Shown here: positions 41,764 through 52,825 of the stretch, in pieces
Numbering within the stretch: the first letter of the stretch is position 1
Layout: each line of letters starts with the position of its first letter
Made by a program: the position numbers and the translations under genes
Notes under the pieces: model-generated
What the model saw: only the letters and a program-made list of their open reading frames with translations
Databases searched by the model: none
What the model was told of the DNA's origin: nothing
Origin: Haemophilus parainfluenzae ATCC 33392
GTDB lineage: Bacteria > Pseudomonadota > Gammaproteobacteria > Enterobacterales > Pasteurellaceae
Assembly (NCBI RefSeq): GCF_031191205.1
Contig: NZ_CP133470.1
Location: 1,926,001-1,990,000, forward strand
Length of the DNA stretch: 64,000 nucleotides
Direction of reading: 5' to 3'

Positions 41764-42330
41764 TTATTTAGTCACCGCTTCTTTTACTTCAGCTGCTTTA
41801 TTTACTGCCGCATCTTTTGCTTCAGAAGCTGAGTTTTTTGCTGCTTCCATTTTAGAAGACATTGCGTCTTTTGCTTCAGCCATTTTACCTGCTGCTGCAT
41901 CTTTCATTTCAGCTACTTTATCTACTACAGCATCTTTTGTTTCTGAAGCTGAGTTTTTTGCAGCTTCCATTTTAGAAGACATTGCTTCTTTTGCATCAGC
42001 CATTTTATTTGCTGCAGCATCTTTCATTTCAACAGCTTTATCTACAACAGCATCTTTTGCTTCAGATGCTGATTTTTTTGCTGCTTCCATTTTATCTGCA
42101 GCTGCATCTTTCATTTCAGCTGCTTTATCTGCTGCTGCATCTTTTGCTTTAATTACTGCATTTTTAACATCTGCAGCAGCTTCTTTTGCTGCATCTTTAA
42201 CTTGTGCAGCTGCGTTTGCTGCTGCATCTTTTGATGCGTCAACTTTTTGAGCGGTTTCTTGTTTATCGAAACAACCTGTTACCGCTAAAGATGTACCTAA
42301 TACTAATGCGGCTAATACTGATTTTTTCAT
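41764..42330 (-). CDS. Repeat-rich helical lipoprotein (LEA/apolipoprotein-like)
   Basis: 188 residues. The lipoprotein signal ends LAVTGCFD, with Cys at about residue 20. The rest is almost only Ala, Lys, Glu, Asp, Ser and Met in heptad-like phrases such as AAKNSASEAKDAVVDKAVEM, predicting one long amphipathic helix. A 40-residue unit is repeated, encoded by a 120-base DNA repeat. Such composition resembles late-embryogenesis-abundant or apolipoprotein-type surface-binding helices; a cell-envelope spacer or stress role is conceivable but unproven. GGAG precedes the ATG. The 243-base region upstream has no gene and contains a small inverted repeat CAAAGC/GCTTTG at 42364-42380. Confidence 0.85.
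   Translation of the reverse strand: MKKSVLAALVLGTSLAVTGCFDKQETAQKVDASKDAAANAAAQVKDAAKEAAADVKNAVIKAKDAAADKAAEMKDAAADKMEAAKKSASEAKDAVVDKAVEMKDAAANKMADAKEAMSSKMEAAKNSASETKDAVVDKVAEMKDAAAGKMAEAKDAMSSKMEAAKNSASEAKDAAVNKAAEVKEAVTK
41825..42150 (-). repeat. 120-base tandem repeat inside the lipoprotein gene
   Basis: Nearly identical blocks begin at about 41825, 41945 and 42065, so the period is exactly 120 bases (40 codons). The third copy is shortened by about 11 codons. Within each block shorter related phrases recur (KMEAAKxSASEAKDA, AEMKDAAAxKM). Being a multiple of three, changes in copy number would alter protein length without loss of frame. Confidence 0.88.
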
Positions 42331-42573
42331 TGTTACTCTCCATTTTATGGTTAAGAACTAATCCAAAGCCATTTGCTTTGTGCGACTTAGTCTACGCAAA
42401 AACACTTAAAAGAAAATACCTTCAAAAAAAATTTACATTTCTAGAGAGATAATTTTTTGAGATTTTCTTTGAAAATCGTTTATAACTTAATGATTTTAAA
42501 TAAGTTAGATAAAAGTTCCACAGAAAAATTTTTATTTTTTGTAAAGATTGAAAATTCATTTTTTGTACTTTTT

Positions 42574-43065
42574 TTAATCAAAAACTTCATTTTCTTTTGG
42601 GTAATGAAAGGCTTCAATGCTGCCTTTTTCACCATTCCAGTCAATTTGAACAATCGTTGAAGGATAAAAACTAATTGGATTTCGCTTACCGTAAAGCTCT
42701 GAAACAATACTCCCCACTAAAGGTAAATGAGAAACGAGTAAAACACTTTCAATGCCTTCTTCTTGCAAGACAGATAGATAATCAGCTACCAGCGTAGCAT
42801 TACCATAAGGTGTAATTCCATTCCAAATTTCTACATTATTAAGTGTGTTACCTAAGGCTGAATTGACAAGCTCAAACGTTTCTTGCGCTCGTACATAAGG
42901 GCTGACAATTACTTTTTGAACTGAAAGTGCGGTTGAATTTAGATGAGTTTTAAGCCATTGTCCCTGTAATATCGACTGTTTTCGACCGTAGTCATTTAAA
43001 TGCCGAGCCTCATCTGATGAAGCGATAACTTCGGCTTCTCCATGACGCATAATAAAAATTTTCAT
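42574..43065 (-). CDS. sixA: Phosphohistidine phosphatase SixA
   Basis: 163-residue histidine phosphatase beginning MKIFIMRHGEAE, with the RHG motif that carries the phosphate. A second catalytic His lies in LVSHLPLVG, and YVRAQET is also conserved. In E. coli SixA removes phosphate from the HPr-like NPr of the nitrogen phosphotransferase system. It lies 66 bases after glmM on the same strand. Confidence 0.94.
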   Translation of the reverse strand: MKIFIMRHGEAEVIASSDEARHLNDYGRKQSILQGQWLKTHLNSTALSVQKVIVSPYVRAQETFELVNSALGNTLNNVEIWNGITPYGNATLVADYLSVLQEEGIESVLLVSHLPLVGSIVSELYGKRNPISFYPSTIVQIDWNGEKGSIEAFHYPKENEVFD

Positions 43066-43131
43066 GTATTGGCTTTCCTAAATAATAAAAATAAATTCTA
43101 TGATCAAAAATGGGGGCAAGCCCCCACTCAA

Positions 43132-44466
43132 TTAATTTGCTTTCACTGCTTCTGCAATTTCTTCTGCACATTGTTTTGCAAGTGCACCGTCTTCACATTC
43201 GACCATAACACGAATCAGTGGCTCTGTACCAGACTTACGCAGTAAAATTCGGCCTTTGCCTTCTAAGCGTTTTTCTACATCAGCGGCTACTGCTTTTACC
43301 GCTTCACTTTCTAATGGATTATCACCACCAGCAAAACGAACATTAATCAGGACCTGAGGGAATAATTTCACCGCACTTGCAAGCTCATTTAATGATAAGC
43401 GATGTTGAACCATTGCACTTAATACAGCTAATGAGGCAATAATACCATCACCTGTCGTATTTTTATCCGCGATAATAATATGACCAGAGTTTTCTCCGCC
43501 TAACGTCCAGTTATGTTCTACCATTTTTTCTAGCACATAACGGTCGCCAACGTTAGCTCGCAAAAAAGGTACACCTAACATTTTTAACGCAATCTCTAAG
43601 CTCATATTACTCATTAATGTGCCTACTACGCCACCTTTTAGCTGACCTGAACGTAAAGCTTCACGAGCAATAATGAAAAGGATTTGGTCACCATCTACTT
43701 TATTACCTAAGTGGTCCACCATCATAATACGGTCACCATCACCATCATAAGCAAGACCGACATCCGCTTTAGTTTCAAGCACTTTTTCCTGTAACGCTTT
43801 TACATCGGTTGCACCACATTTTTCATTGATATTGATTCCGTTTGGATCAGTACCAATTTCAATCACTTCCGCGCCTAATTCACGTAATACATTTGGCGCA
43901 ATATGATAGGTCGCACCATTTGCGCAATCCACCACAATTTTATAACCATCTAAACCAAGATGTGCAGGGAAAGTGCTTTTACAAAATTCAATATAACGTC
44001 CTGCGGCATCACTGATACGGCTTGCTTTACCTAAATCAGCAGACTCCACACAATCCATTGGCTGATCAAGCATGGCTTCAATCGCTTCTTCAATATCATC
44101 TGGTAATTTTGTGCCTTGTGAAGAGAAGAATTTAATTCCGTTATCATAATAAGGGTTATGTGATGCAGAAATGACAATCCCAGCCTCAGCGCGGAATGTA
44201 CGTGTTAAATAAGCAATAGCTGGTGTTGGCATAGGACCAGTAAAAGCTGCCGATAACCCAGCAGCAGCTAAACCAGCTTCAAGTGCAGATTCCAGCATAT
44301 AACCTGAAATGCGAGTATCTTTCCCGATTAACACCGTACGAGAACCTTGAGAGGCTAAAACCTTACCCGCAGCCCAACCTAATTTCAATGCGAAATCTGG
44401 CGTGATTGGATATGTACCTACTTTTCCACGTACACCATCAGTACCAAAATATTTACGATTTGCCAT
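43132..44466 (-). CDS. glmM: Phosphoglucosamine mutase
   Basis: 444 residues; converts glucosamine 6-phosphate to the 1-phosphate for cell-wall and lipopolysaccharide precursors. The active-site phosphoserine is in [16 protein letters not shown] (about residue 101). Metal ligands are in DGDGDR (about 240-245), and sugar-binding GGENSGH and phosphate-binding [12 protein letters not shown] follow. The folP-glmM pair downstream of ftsH is the standard gammaproteobacterial order. Confidence 0.98.
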   Translation of the reverse strand: MANRKYFGTDGVRGKVGTYPITPDFALKLGWAAGKVLASQGSRTVLIGKDTRISGYMLESALEAGLAAAGLSAAFTGPMPTPAIAYLTRTFRAEAGIVISASHNPYYDNGIKFFSSQGTKLPDDIEEAIEAMLDQPMDCVESADLGKASRISDAAGRYIEFCKSTFPAHLGLDGYKIVVDCANGATYHIAPNVLRELGAEVIEIGTDPNGININEKCGATDVKALQEKVLETKADVGLAYDGDGDRIMMVDHLGNKVDGDQILFIIAREALRSGQLKGGVVGTLMSNMSLEIALKMLGVPFLRANVGDRYVLEKMVEHNWTLGGENSGHIIIADKNTTGDGIIASLAVLSAMVQHRLSLNELASAVKLFPQVLINVRFAGGDNPLESEAVKAVAADVEKRLEGKGRILLRKSGTEPLIRVMVECEDGALAKQCAEEIAEAVKAN

Positions 44467-44542
44467 GTTTATTCCTTATTAAATTTGAATAATGATGTTG
44501 CAGAAATCATTAGTTCTACAACATATAAAATCTGTTAGTTTT

Positions 44543-45370
44543 TTACGCTTGTTGCGTTGCCTGCCATACCTTCAAGGCATCTGCCGTTGCAGCTACATCA
44601 TGTACACGCAAAATTGTCGCACCATTTTGAGCAGCAATTAATGCCCCAGCTACACTTCCTACAACACGTTCAGTCACGGGCTTATCTAATACAGCACCAA
44701 TCATCGATTTACGTGAAAGCCCTGCTAAAACAGGATATCCACTATCACAGAAGTGAGCCAACTGTTGTAAAAGTTTATAGTTATGCTGTACTGTTTTACC
44801 AAAACCAAAGCCCATATCCCAAATAATATTTTCTTTGGCAATGCCCACTGCTAAACAAGCTTGAGTTCTATCGCTTAAAAATTGATAAACATCTTGAACC
44901 ACATCATTGTAATGTGGATTAGCTTGCATTGTGCGTGGCTGCCCCTGCATGTGCATGATACAAGTGGGTAAATTCAACTGTCCTGCTATTTCTAGTGCGC
45001 CAGGTTCACGTAGTGCACGAATATCATTGATTAAATCCATGCCAACTTTAGCTGCTTCTTGCATAACAATTGCTTTAGAGGTATCCACTGAAATCCAACA
45101 ATCAAAACGTTTTTGCACGGCTTCAACAAGAGGTATCACCCGTTGCAATTCTTCAAACTCAGAGACTTCTTCCGCCATCGGGCGAGTTGACTCTCCTCCA
45201 ATATCAATAATTGTTGCACCTTCTTTCAGCATCTTTTCAACTTGAAATAATGCCTTGTCTAGACTGAAAAACTGCCCGCTATCAGAAAACGAATCAGGTG
45301 TGAAATTCAAAATCCCCATAATTTGAGGGAATGATAAATCTAGACATTTGTTATTAGCATAAAGTTTCAT
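44543..45370 (-). CDS. folP: Dihydropteroate synthase
   Basis: 275-residue TIM barrel joining p-aminobenzoate to the pterin in folate synthesis, the sulfonamide target. It carries MGILNFTPDSFSDSG (about 18-32), IDIGGESTRP, NDIRAL, DMGFGFGKT and GLSRKSMIG. I see no insertion in the sulfonamide-contact loops. Unusually, the 12 bases just before the ATG are uptake-signal sequence (GACCGCACTTT), with no Shine-Dalgarno site. A terminator lies between ftsH and folP, so folP may need its own promoter. Confidence 0.96.
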   Translation of the reverse strand: MKLYANNKCLDLSFPQIMGILNFTPDSFSDSGQFFSLDKALFQVEKMLKEGATIIDIGGESTRPMAEEVSEFEELQRVIPLVEAVQKRFDCWISVDTSKAIVMQEAAKVGMDLINDIRALREPGALEIAGQLNLPTCIMHMQGQPRTMQANPHYNDVVQDVYQFLSDRTQACLAVGIAKENIIWDMGFGFGKTVQHNYKLLQQLAHFCDSGYPVLAGLSRKSMIGAVLDKPVTERVVGSVAGALIAAQNGATILRVHDVAATADALKVWQATQQA

Positions 45371-45451
45371 AAAGTGCGGTCAATTTTTAAATCAAATTTG
45401 AAAGGTTAGATTATAACGGAATATAGTAATGAAAAGAATGAAATAATAAAT

Positions 45452-45482
45452 AAAAAAGCCTTCCCAATTAGGAAGGCTTTAA
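45452..45482 (-). terminator. Terminator after ftsH
   Basis: AAAGCCTTCC-CAATTA-GGAAGGCTTT, a perfect 10-bp stem with a 6-base loop, followed on the minus strand by TTTTATT. It separates ftsH from folP. Confidence 0.9.
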
Positions 45483-45484
45483 TT

Positions 45485-47392
45485 TTATGCTTCAGAATCT
45501 TCTGAATGATTAACCGCACTTTCAGTTTTCTGTTCTTGCGGTTTTGCTGTTGGTTTCGTGTCTTTGTTATCTTCCCAACCAGATGGTGGTGTAACAGGTT
45601 CACGATTCATTAGTTGTTTGATTTGTTCTTCTTCAATAGTTTCATATTTCACTAACGCATCTTTCATGGCGTGAAGAATATCCATATTGTCGATCAAAAT
45701 CTGTCTTGCTCTCGCATAGTTACGATTCACAATCGCACGAACTTCTTCATCAATTGCATGTGCTGTTTCATCAGACATATGTTTTGCTTTCGCCATTGAG
45801 CGACCTAGGAACACTTCCCCCTCATCTTCGGTATAAAGAATCGGACCTAGTTTATCTGAGAAGCCCCATTGGGTAACCATATTACGTGCAATATTGGTTG
45901 CCACTTTAATATCGTTAGATGCACCGGTAGAAATATTTTCTTCACCGTAAATCAAATCTTCTGCTAAACGTCCTGCATAAAGAGTTGAAAGTTTACTTTC
46001 TAATTGTTTTTGGCTGATACTAATTTGATCACCTTCAGGCAAGAAGAAAGTCACACCTAATGCGCGGCCACGAGGAATAATCGTGACTTTATGTACAGGA
46101 TCATGTTCTGGCACTAAGTAACCCACAATCGCGTGACCCGCTTCATGGTACGCTGTCGATTCTTTTTGTTTATCCGTCATGATCATGGTACGACGCTCTG
46201 GTCCCATATTGATCTTATCTTTTGCTTTTTCAAACTCAAGCATCGATACAGTGCGTTTATTGCTACGAGCAGCAAATAATGCAGCTTCATTAACCAAGTT
46301 CGCTAAATCCGCACCTGAATAACCTGGTGTACCACGAGCAAGTGTCATCGCATCAACATCATCAGCAACAGGCACTTTACGCATGTGTACTTTTAAAATT
46401 TGCTCACGGCCTTTCACATCCGGTAAACCCACAACAACTTGACGGTCAAAACGGCCTGGACGAGTTAATGCAGGGTCAAGTACATCTGGACGGTTAGTTG
46501 CTGCAATAACAATTACGCCTTCATTACCACCGAAACCATCCATTTCAACTAACATCTGGTTAAGGGTTTGTTCACGCTCATCGTGCCCACCACCTAAACC
46601 AGCGCCACGTTGGCGACCTACCGCATCGATTTCATCAATAAAGATTAAGCATGGTGCATTTTTCTTCGCTTGCTCGAACATATCACGTACACGAGAAGCA
46701 CCAACGCCCACAAACATCTCCACAAAGTCAGAACCTGAAATGGTAAAGAAAGGTACTTTTGCTTCACCCGCAATGGCCTTAGCTAATAAAGTTTTACCTG
46801 TACCTGGAGGGCCAACCATCAAAATCCCTTTTGGAATTTTACCACCCAGGTTTTGGAATTTTTTCGGTTCACGCAAGAAATCGACCACTTCACCCACTTC
46901 TTCTTTTGCTTCATCACAACCTGCGACATCTGCAAAAGTGACTTTAATTTGGTCTTGGTTCAGCATTTTAGCGCGGCTTTTACCAAAGCTCATGGCTTTG
47001 CCACCACCACCTTGCATTTGGCGCATGAAGAAAATCCATACCCCTACAAGGAATAGCATCGGGAACCAAGAAATCAAAATTTGTGATAATAAACTACGTT
47101 TTTCAAAAGGCGTACCTTCGATTTTGACTTTTTTATTTAATAAGTCATCTAAGAGTTTTTTATCTTCCAACGGTGGCATAACGGTCATATATTTAGAACC
47201 GTCATTTTTGGTCACTGTGATTTCATTCGCATCAAAACGCGCTTCTTTCACTTGACTATTACTCACATCATACACAAAAGTTGTGTAATCTGTTGAGTCA
47301 CTCACGCCATTGGAGTTAAAACTTTGGTAAGCCGTCATCATTACAACTGCAACCACAACCCATAGAACTAGATTTTTGACCATATCGTTCAA
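45485..47392 (-). CDS. ftsH: ATP-dependent zinc metalloprotease FtsH
   Basis: 635-residue inner-membrane AAA protease that degrades LpxC, sigma-32-type and misfolded membrane proteins. Two membrane segments (about 5-25 and 103-124) flank a periplasmic domain. The AAA domain has GPPGTGKT (about 195-202), [13 protein letters not shown] and the second region of homology [20 protein letters not shown]. The zinc site is HEAGH near residue 417. The tail is hydrophilic. It follows rlmE by 83 bases, the usual rlmE-ftsH pair. Confidence 0.98.
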   Translation of the reverse strand: MNDMVKNLVLWVVVAVVMMTAYQSFNSNGVSDSTDYTTFVYDVSNSQVKEARFDANEITVTKNDGSKYMTVMPPLEDKKLLDDLLNKKVKIEGTPFEKRSLLSQILISWFPMLFLVGVWIFFMRQMQGGGGKAMSFGKSRAKMLNQDQIKVTFADVAGCDEAKEEVGEVVDFLREPKKFQNLGGKIPKGILMVGPPGTGKTLLAKAIAGEAKVPFFTISGSDFVEMFVGVGASRVRDMFEQAKKNAPCLIFIDEIDAVGRQRGAGLGGGHDEREQTLNQMLVEMDGFGGNEGVIVIAATNRPDVLDPALTRPGRFDRQVVVGLPDVKGREQILKVHMRKVPVADDVDAMTLARGTPGYSGADLANLVNEAALFAARSNKRTVSMLEFEKAKDKINMGPERRTMIMTDKQKESTAYHEAGHAIVGYLVPEHDPVHKVTIIPRGRALGVTFFLPEGDQISISQKQLESKLSTLYAGRLAEDLIYGEENISTGASNDIKVATNIARNMVTQWGFSDKLGPILYTEDEGEVFLGRSMAKAKHMSDETAHAIDEEVRAIVNRNYARARQILIDNMDILHAMKDALVKYETIEEEQIKQLMNREPVTPPSGWEDNKDTKPTAKPQEQKTESAVNHSEDSEA

Positions 47393-47475
47393 GGTTTAAC
47401 CTGCCTTTCTTAAGTTAATTAAAATAAAACGAGATACTATCTCATCCGTGACACAATGAAAAGCTATCAAAGCAA

Positions 47476-48108
47476 TTATTCGCCTCTATAACCACTCGCT
47501 ACAATATAAACTTCACGCGAACGTCCACGAGAGGCCTCTGGTTTACGTACTTTTACAATACTAAACAGTGAACGAATTTCACGCAAATACTCATCGAAGC
47601 CTTCTCCCTGGAATACTTTGACCACAAAACTGCCTTTTTTTGCCAAAACTTGCTTACACATATCTAAAGCCAGTTCCACTAAATACATTGCTCGCGGAAT
47701 ATCAACCGATGGCATACCACTAAAATTTGGCGCCATATCAGACATTACTACATCAACTTTTGCTTCACCAACTCGTTCTAATAATGCATTCAGCACATTT
47801 TCGTCACGAAAATCGCCTTGCAAGAAATCCACGCCGACAATTGAATTCATATCCAAAATATCACAAGCAATCACTCGGCCCTTTCCACCAATTTGGCTCA
47901 CAACATACTGTGACCAACCACCTGGTGCAGCACCGAGATCCACCACAGTCATTCCCGGTTTAAACAATTTATCCGTTTGTTGAATTTCATCTAACTTAAA
48001 GTAAGCACGTGAGCGTAATTTTTGTTTATGTGCTTTCTGAACAAACGGATCTTTAAAATGTTCGTTTAGCCAACGAGAAGAACTCGCCGAACGTTTTTTC
48101 TTTCCCAT
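47476..48108 (-). CDS. rlmE: 23S rRNA 2'-O-methyltransferase (Um2552)
   Basis: 210-residue FtsJ/RrmJ family enzyme methylating U2552 in the A loop of 23S rRNA. The SAM-binding [15 protein letters not shown] is near residues 55-69. The catalytic K-D-K-E tetrad residues fit [28 protein letters not shown] and SREVYIVA. Divergent from yhbY, and forms a pair with ftsH, as in E. coli. Confidence 0.97.
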   Translation of the reverse strand: MGKKKRSASSSRWLNEHFKDPFVQKAHKQKLRSRAYFKLDEIQQTDKLFKPGMTVVDLGAAPGGWSQYVVSQIGGKGRVIACDILDMNSIVGVDFLQGDFRDENVLNALLERVGEAKVDVVMSDMAPNFSGMPSVDIPRAMYLVELALDMCKQVLAKKGSFVVKVFQGEGFDEYLREIRSLFSIVKVRKPEASRGRSREVYIVASGYRGE

Positions 48109-48274
48109 AATCTCTTTCTTTTGTACTATTTTTTGTAGTAGTTTCGTCTATATTTGGGTACAATCTGCCAAATTCAAGACTAGACTTACCAAAAAGTGCT
48201 GAAAAACCACGTTTTTTCTGACCGCTCTTTTCGGTCTTTTTTTGACTCATATTCATCTATTTAAAGGATTCCTT

Positions 48275-48574
48275 ATGACAATATTATCAACAAAACAAAA
48301 ACAATTTTTAAAAGGACTCGCTCATCACCTTAGCCCTGTCGTTATGCTTGGCGGTAACGGCTTAACCGAAGGTGTATTAGCCGAAATCGATAATGCATTA
48401 AATCATCACGAATTAATCAAAGTAAAAATTGCTGGCGCAGATCGCGAAACCAAACAATTAATCATTGATGCGATTGTTCGTGAAACCAAATCATCTAACG
48501 TTCAAACCATCGGACATATTTTGGTGCTTTATCGACCAAGCGAGGAAGGTAAAATCCAGCTGCCTCGTAAATAA
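48275..48574 (+). CDS. yhbY: RNA-binding protein YhbY (CRM domain)
   Basis: 99 residues from the ATG at 48275, after AAAGGA. The CRM-domain RNA-binding motif GGNG is in MLGGNGLTEGV (about 31-41), with the preceding LSPVVMLG. YhbY associates with precursors of the large ribosomal subunit. It is divergent from rlmE, another large-subunit maturation gene, and the arrangement is conserved. Confidence 0.95.
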   Translation: MTILSTKQKQFLKGLAHHLSPVVMLGGNGLTEGVLAEIDNALNHHELIKVKIAGADRETKQLIIDAIVRETKSSNVQTIGHILVLYRPSEEGKIQLPRK

Positions 48575-48579
48575 TTGTT

Positions 48580-48608
48580 ATCCCCTCAATTTGAGGGGAT
48601 GTTTTTTT
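48580..48608 (+). terminator. Terminator after yhbY
   Basis: TCCCCTCAA and TTGAGGGGA, a strong GC-rich stem followed by seven T residues that reach the end of the convergent greA gene. Confidence 0.9.
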
Positions 48609-49083
48609 AGATGTAATTTACTTCAATAATCTCGAACTCAACCGCTCCACCTGGTGTGGTAATATTCACGGTATCATCCAACTCTTTCCCTACCAAGCCA
48701 CGAGCAATCGGTGAATTCACAGAAATCAAACCTGATTTAATATCTGCCTCATCATCGCCCACAATTTGGTAAGTGACTTCTTCATCAGTATCGGTATTCA
48801 CTAATACAACTGTCGCACCAAAAATAACTTTTCCGTTATTTGGTAATTTAGTGACATCGATAACCTGACAATTTGCAAGTTTGCTTTCAATTTCTTGAAT
48901 GCGTCCTTCGCAAAAACCTTGTTGTTCACGCGCAGCGTGATATTCTGCATTTTCTTTTAAGTCACCATGCTCACGTGCTTCTGCAATCGCCTTGATAATT
49001 TCAGGGCGACGCTCATTCTTTAAGAAATCTAATTCTTGACGTAATAGCTCCGCACCGCGCACGGTCATTGGAATTTGTTTCAT
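48607..49083 (-). CDS. greA: Transcription elongation factor GreA
   Basis: 158 residues from the ATG at 49083 ([22 protein letters not shown]), after AAGGAAA. The N-terminal coiled coil carries the acidic tip that enters the RNA polymerase channel, with [21 protein letters not shown] as the family signature (about residues 35-55). A globular C-terminal FKBP-like part ends [11 protein letters not shown]. It rescues backtracked polymerase. A longer frame to 49218 has no family support. Confidence 0.97.
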   Translation of the reverse strand: MKQIPMTVRGAELLRQELDFLKNERRPEIIKAIAEAREHGDLKENAEYHAAREQQGFCEGRIQEIESKLANCQVIDVTKLPNNGKVIFGATVVLVNTDTDEEVTYQIVGDDEADIKSGLISVNSPIARGLVGKELDDTVNITTPGGAVEFEIIEVNYI

Positions 49084-49235
49084 TCTTTTTCCTTGAAATT
49101 TGGTAAAAACAAAACCACGACAACGTCTTGCAACCTTGCCGCAGTCAATGAAAAATAAAAAATGATTTACTCTATTGAGTTCGGAGCTTATTATTATTCG
49201 TCTTGAGAAAAATAGCAACCATAACAGAACTAAAA

Positions 49236-50675
49236 ATGACTAAAAAATCTTCTATTTCGACTGCACTTAAAGCGGCATTTATCACACTCGGCTTTTCTTT
49301 TTCCTCTATGGCTGAAGTTAATGTGGCTTCTATTACCCAATACCTACCTGAAGGTGCTTCTGCGAGTATCATTGCCAAAAACCTTAATAAAGATCAAATT
49401 ATCGCGGATTACAATGGTTCAACGTTTATGTTGCCTGCCAGTACACAAAAAGTGTTCACAGCCGTTGCTGCTAAATTAGTATTAGGTGATGCCTTCCAGT
49501 TTGAAACCTCACTTTTAAGTAACGGAAAAATTCAGAATAATGTTTTAGAAGGCGATCTTATTGTGCAATTTACTGGCGATCCCGATCTAACTAGCGGACA
49601 ACTTTATAGCCTATTAGCTAATTTAAAAAACCAAGGCATTCAGAAAATCAATGGTGATCTTATTTTAGATACCTCTGTATTTGCTAGCCATGATCGTGGG
49701 TTAGGTTGGATTTGGAACGATCTTACGATGTGCTTTAACTCCCCTCCAGCTGCAGCAAATATCGATAATAACTGTTTCTATGCCGAACTAGATGCAAATC
49801 AACCTGTAGGTGAAACAGTCAAAATTAACGTTCCTGCTCAATTCCCTATTCAAGTTTTCGGGCAAGTTTATATTGTGGATCAGCAAGAAGCCGGTTATTG
49901 CCAGTTAGACGTCGTTGTCCATGACAATAATCGCTATCAGGTAAAAGGCTGTATTGCACGCCAAACTAAACCATTTGGGCTTAGCTTCGCCGTGCAAGAT
50001 CCAGATGCCTACGCGGCTGCCATTATTCAACGTCAATTAAAACGTCTTGGTATTGAATTTACCGGTCAGGTAAAACAACCTCAAAAACCACAGCAAGGAC
50101 AAAAACTCGCTCAGCATTTATCTAAACCGTTGCCTGAGCTATTGAAAAAAATGATGAAAAAATCGGATAACCAAATTGCCGATGCCTTATTTAGAGCGGT
50201 AGCCTACAACTATTATAAACGCCCTGCTTCATTCCAATTAGGCACATTAGCGGTGAAATCCGTATTACAAAAACAAGGCATTAAATTTGGTAACAGCATT
50301 TTAGCCGATGGTTCGGGTCTTTCTCGTCATAATTTAGTTGCACCGAAAACCATGCTTTCAGTCTTGGAATACATCGCTAAAAACGAAGATAAATTACACT
50401 TAATGGAAACTTTCCCAATTGCAGGTGTGGACGGCACAATCAGTGGGCGTGGTAGCTTAATTAATCCACCACTGGTGAAAAATGTTATCGCTAAAACTGG
50501 CTCACTGAAAGGTGTCTATAACCTTGCCGGTTTTATGACCAATGCACGAGGTGAAAAAGTAGCTTTCGTTCAATTTATCAATGGTTATTCGACTGGTGAT
50601 TTAGAAAGTAAGACAAAACGAGCACCACTTGTGCAATTTGAAAGTACACTTTATAACGATTTTTATAAAGACTAA
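49236..50675 (+). CDS. dacB: Penicillin-binding protein 4, D-Ala-D-Ala carboxypeptidase/endopeptidase
   Basis: 479 residues from the ATG at 49236, with a signal peptide at about 1-26 (ending SFSSMAEVN). Three active-site motifs of the serine penicillin-binding fold are clear: SxxK as STQK (about residue 70), SDN in [10 protein letters not shown], and KTG in [10 protein letters not shown] near the C-terminus. A long insertion between SxxK and SDN is typical of the PBP4 class. It trims and cleaves peptidoglycan crosslinks in the periplasm. In some Gram-negatives loss of this enzyme affects AmpC induction. Divergent from greA. Confidence 0.96.
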   Translation: MTKKSSISTALKAAFITLGFSFSSMAEVNVASITQYLPEGASASIIAKNLNKDQIIADYNGSTFMLPASTQKVFTAVAAKLVLGDAFQFETSLLSNGKIQNNVLEGDLIVQFTGDPDLTSGQLYSLLANLKNQGIQKINGDLILDTSVFASHDRGLGWIWNDLTMCFNSPPAAANIDNNCFYAELDANQPVGETVKINVPAQFPIQVFGQVYIVDQQEAGYCQLDVVVHDNNRYQVKGCIARQTKPFGLSFAVQDPDAYAAAIIQRQLKRLGIEFTGQVKQPQKPQQGQKLAQHLSKPLPELLKKMMKKSDNQIADALFRAVAYNYYKRPASFQLGTLAVKSVLQKQGIKFGNSILADGSGLSRHNLVAPKTMLSVLEYIAKNEDKLHLMETFPIAGVDGTISGRGSLINPPLVKNVIAKTGSLKGVYNLAGFMTNARGEKVAFVQFINGYSTGDLESKTKRAPLVQFESTLYNDFYKD

Positions 50676-50683
50676 AACGCATA

Positions 50684-50728
50684 AAAAAATGACCGCACTT
50701 TGAATACATCAAGTGCGGTCATTTTTCT
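50684..50728 (+). terminator. Uptake-signal hairpin terminator after dacB
   Basis: AAAAATGACCGCACTT and AAGTGCGGTCATTTTT form a 16-bp stem with a 10-base loop, followed by CTTTATA. Confidence 0.9.
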
Positions 50729-50746
50729 TTATATTTAACCAAAAAG

Positions 50747-50784
50747 AAAAAGCACTAAACGCTTCATTGAATTTAGTGCTTTTT
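50747..50784 (-). terminator. Terminator after purF
   Basis: AAAAAGCACTAAA and TTTAGTGCTTTTT, a perfect 13-bp stem with a 12-base loop. T-rich on the minus strand, 18 bases after purF. Confidence 0.88.
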
Positions 50785-50801
50785 GACAATCTTAAACGCG
50801 A

Positions 50802-52319
50802 TTAACCTTCATTATGGATTTCAAGGTTGCTTGCATCTTTTTCACGTTTTTTCTTTGCCGAATCACTACGTTGAGAAGCGATGCTATCAAGGTATTCTGG
50901 TGTGATATCGCCCGTAATATATTCACCAGTAAAGACTGAACAATCAAAGCCTTGAATAGCTGGATTTTCTTGGCGTACTGATTCAGTCAACGCCTCAAGA
51001 TCTTGGAAAACTAATTTATCTACGCCAATCAATTTCGCAATTTCATCAACATTGCGGCCATAGGCAATAAGTTCTTGTTTTGTAGGCATATCAATACCGT
51101 ATACATTCGGATAACGAATTTCTGGTGCCGCAGATGCAAAGTAAATTTTCTTCGCACCTGCTGCTCTAGCCATACTCACAATTTGTTCAGATGTGGTACC
51201 ACGAACAATAGAATCGTCGACTAATAACACATTTTTGTCTTTAAATTCTGCTTTAATCGTATTGAGCTTGCGACGGACTGAACTGATACGTTGTGCTTGA
51301 CCAGGCATGATAAATGTACGGCCAACATAGCGATTTTTCACAAAACCTTGACGATACGGTTTGCCTAAGATTTTCGCAATCTGTAACGCAATGTCTGTTG
51401 AAGTTTCAGGTACAGGAATCACCACATCAATATTGTCTGCTTCAGCAGCCCATTCTTTTGCAATTTTTTTACCTAAATGTTCGCCCATGTGAACTCGTGC
51501 GGCATAGACAGACACACCGTCTATTGTTGAATCAGGACGAGCAAAATAGACATACTCAAAAATACACGGATTTAAGACCGCACTTTCTGCGCACTGCTCA
51601 GCATAAAGCTGGCCATCAAAGGTCACATAAATCGCTTCGCCCGGTGCAACATCACGCACTAATTCAAAACCCGCGACGTCTAATGCCACACTTTCAGAGG
51701 CAAACATATATTCTACGGAGCCGTTTTCTTCTCGTTTACCTAACACGAGTGGACGAATACCAAACGGATCGCGAAATGCCACCATGCCATGACCAATAAT
51801 CATCGCTAAGCATGCATAAGCACCACAGATATCTTTGTGTGTCGCACGAATTGCATCAAAAATGTCTTGCGGATCGAGATGATATTTATTCACTCTATCC
51901 AAATGGTTGGCAAGGATATTGAGAAGTAATTCTGAATCCGAATTGGTATTTATATGACGACGCGCTTCTTTAAATAATTTATCTTTTAATTCGGCTGAGT
52001 TAGTTAAGTTGCCATTGTGAACGAGGGTTAAACCATAAGGTGAGTTAACGTAGAAAGGTTGAGCTTCAGATACGCTTGAACTGCCGGCGGTTGGATAACG
52101 TACATGTCCGAGGCCGGCATGACCTTGCAAACGTAACATATGTTCTTGTCTGAATACATCGCTTACAAGACCATTAGCCTTACGCAAACGAAAGCGGTTT
52201 TCATCATCGATTGTGACAATCCCCGCTGCATCTTGACCTCGATGCTGTAATAACGTTAATGCTGCATAAATGGATTCATTAACCGGATTTTGGCTAACGA
52301 TACCGACAATTCCACACAT
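50802..52319 (-). CDS. purF: Amidophosphoribosyltransferase
   Basis: 505 residues; first enzyme of purine synthesis, transferring glutamine ammonia to PRPP. The mature nucleophile Cys2 is in MCGIVGIV. The C-terminal PRPP site reads [14 protein letters not shown] near residue 363. [18 protein letters not shown] lies in the glutaminase half. It follows cvpA by 14 bases. I see no clear PurR box in the short region before cvpA, though I did not scan exhaustively. Confidence 0.98.
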   Translation of the reverse strand: MCGIVGIVSQNPVNESIYAALTLLQHRGQDAAGIVTIDDENRFRLRKANGLVSDVFRQEHMLRLQGHAGLGHVRYPTAGSSSVSEAQPFYVNSPYGLTLVHNGNLTNSAELKDKLFKEARRHINTNSDSELLLNILANHLDRVNKYHLDPQDIFDAIRATHKDICGAYACLAMIIGHGMVAFRDPFGIRPLVLGKREENGSVEYMFASESVALDVAGFELVRDVAPGEAIYVTFDGQLYAEQCAESAVLNPCIFEYVYFARPDSTIDGVSVYAARVHMGEHLGKKIAKEWAAEADNIDVVIPVPETSTDIALQIAKILGKPYRQGFVKNRYVGRTFIMPGQAQRISSVRRKLNTIKAEFKDKNVLLVDDSIVRGTTSEQIVSMARAAGAKKIYFASAAPEIRYPNVYGIDMPTKQELIAYGRNVDEIAKLIGVDKLVFQDLEALTESVRQENPAIQGFDCSVFTGEYITGDITPEYLDSIASQRSDSAKKKREKDASNLEIHNEG

Positions 52320-52333
52320 ACTGATTGACTACC

Positions 52334-52825
52334 TTATTGTTTAAAAGTTGAGTTTAAAAAACTAGAACTTGCTTGTAGTTGTTGGAAGAACCATTCAATA
52401 ATGAAGCCGAAATGAGGAATTAATTTTGATTCTTTCCACCAATCGGTTTGTTCAAAGTTAGTGAAGGTATCCAAGAAGAATAAGATCGCAGCTACGATTA
52501 ACGCACCACGAATTAAGCCAAATGCCGCACCGAGAACACGATCTGTTCCGGTAAGTCCTGTTTTATCCACTAATTGGCTAATCACATAGTTAACAATGCC
52601 ACCTACAATTAAGGTTAAAACAAATAAAATGCCGATTGCTGTGCCATTACGCACGTAGTCAGATTCGATTTGAGTAAGATAAGTGGCGAGATAAGGATAA
52701 AATTGGCTAGCGACAATAAATGCAACGACCCAACTTGCAAGGGACATCACCTCTCGCACAAACCCACGTAATAAACTCACGATAATCGAAAATGCGATGA
52801 TGCCAATGATAATGTAATCAATCAT
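52334..52825 (-). CDS. cvpA: Inner-membrane protein CvpA
   Basis: 163 residues with four membrane segments (about 3-20, 27-46, 62-83 and 98-122), beginning MIDYIIIGIIAFS and containing LLRGFVREVMSLASWVVAF, typical of CvpA. It is required for colicin V export in E. coli and has been linked to envelope stress tolerance. I use the ATG at 52825 over a TTG five codons upstream. cvpA-purF is a conserved operon. Confidence 0.95.
   Translation of the reverse strand: MIDYIIIGIIAFSIIVSLLRGFVREVMSLASWVVAFIVASQFYPYLATYLTQIESDYVRNGTAIGILFVLTLIVGGIVNYVISQLVDKTGLTGTDRVLGAAFGLIRGALIVAAILFFLDTFTNFEQTDWWKESKLIPHFGFIIEWFFQQLQASSSFLNSTFKQ

Noticed and set aside
42457-42660. Plus-strand frame rich in Phe and Ile upstream of the repeat lipoprotein
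   Set aside because: Low-complexity AT-rich translation overlapping the sixA 3' end; no ribosome site or recognisable family.
48053-48256. 67-residue minus-strand frame between yhbY and rlmE
   Set aside because: Overlaps the rlmE start in another frame, has no ribosome site, and spans the divergent promoter region.
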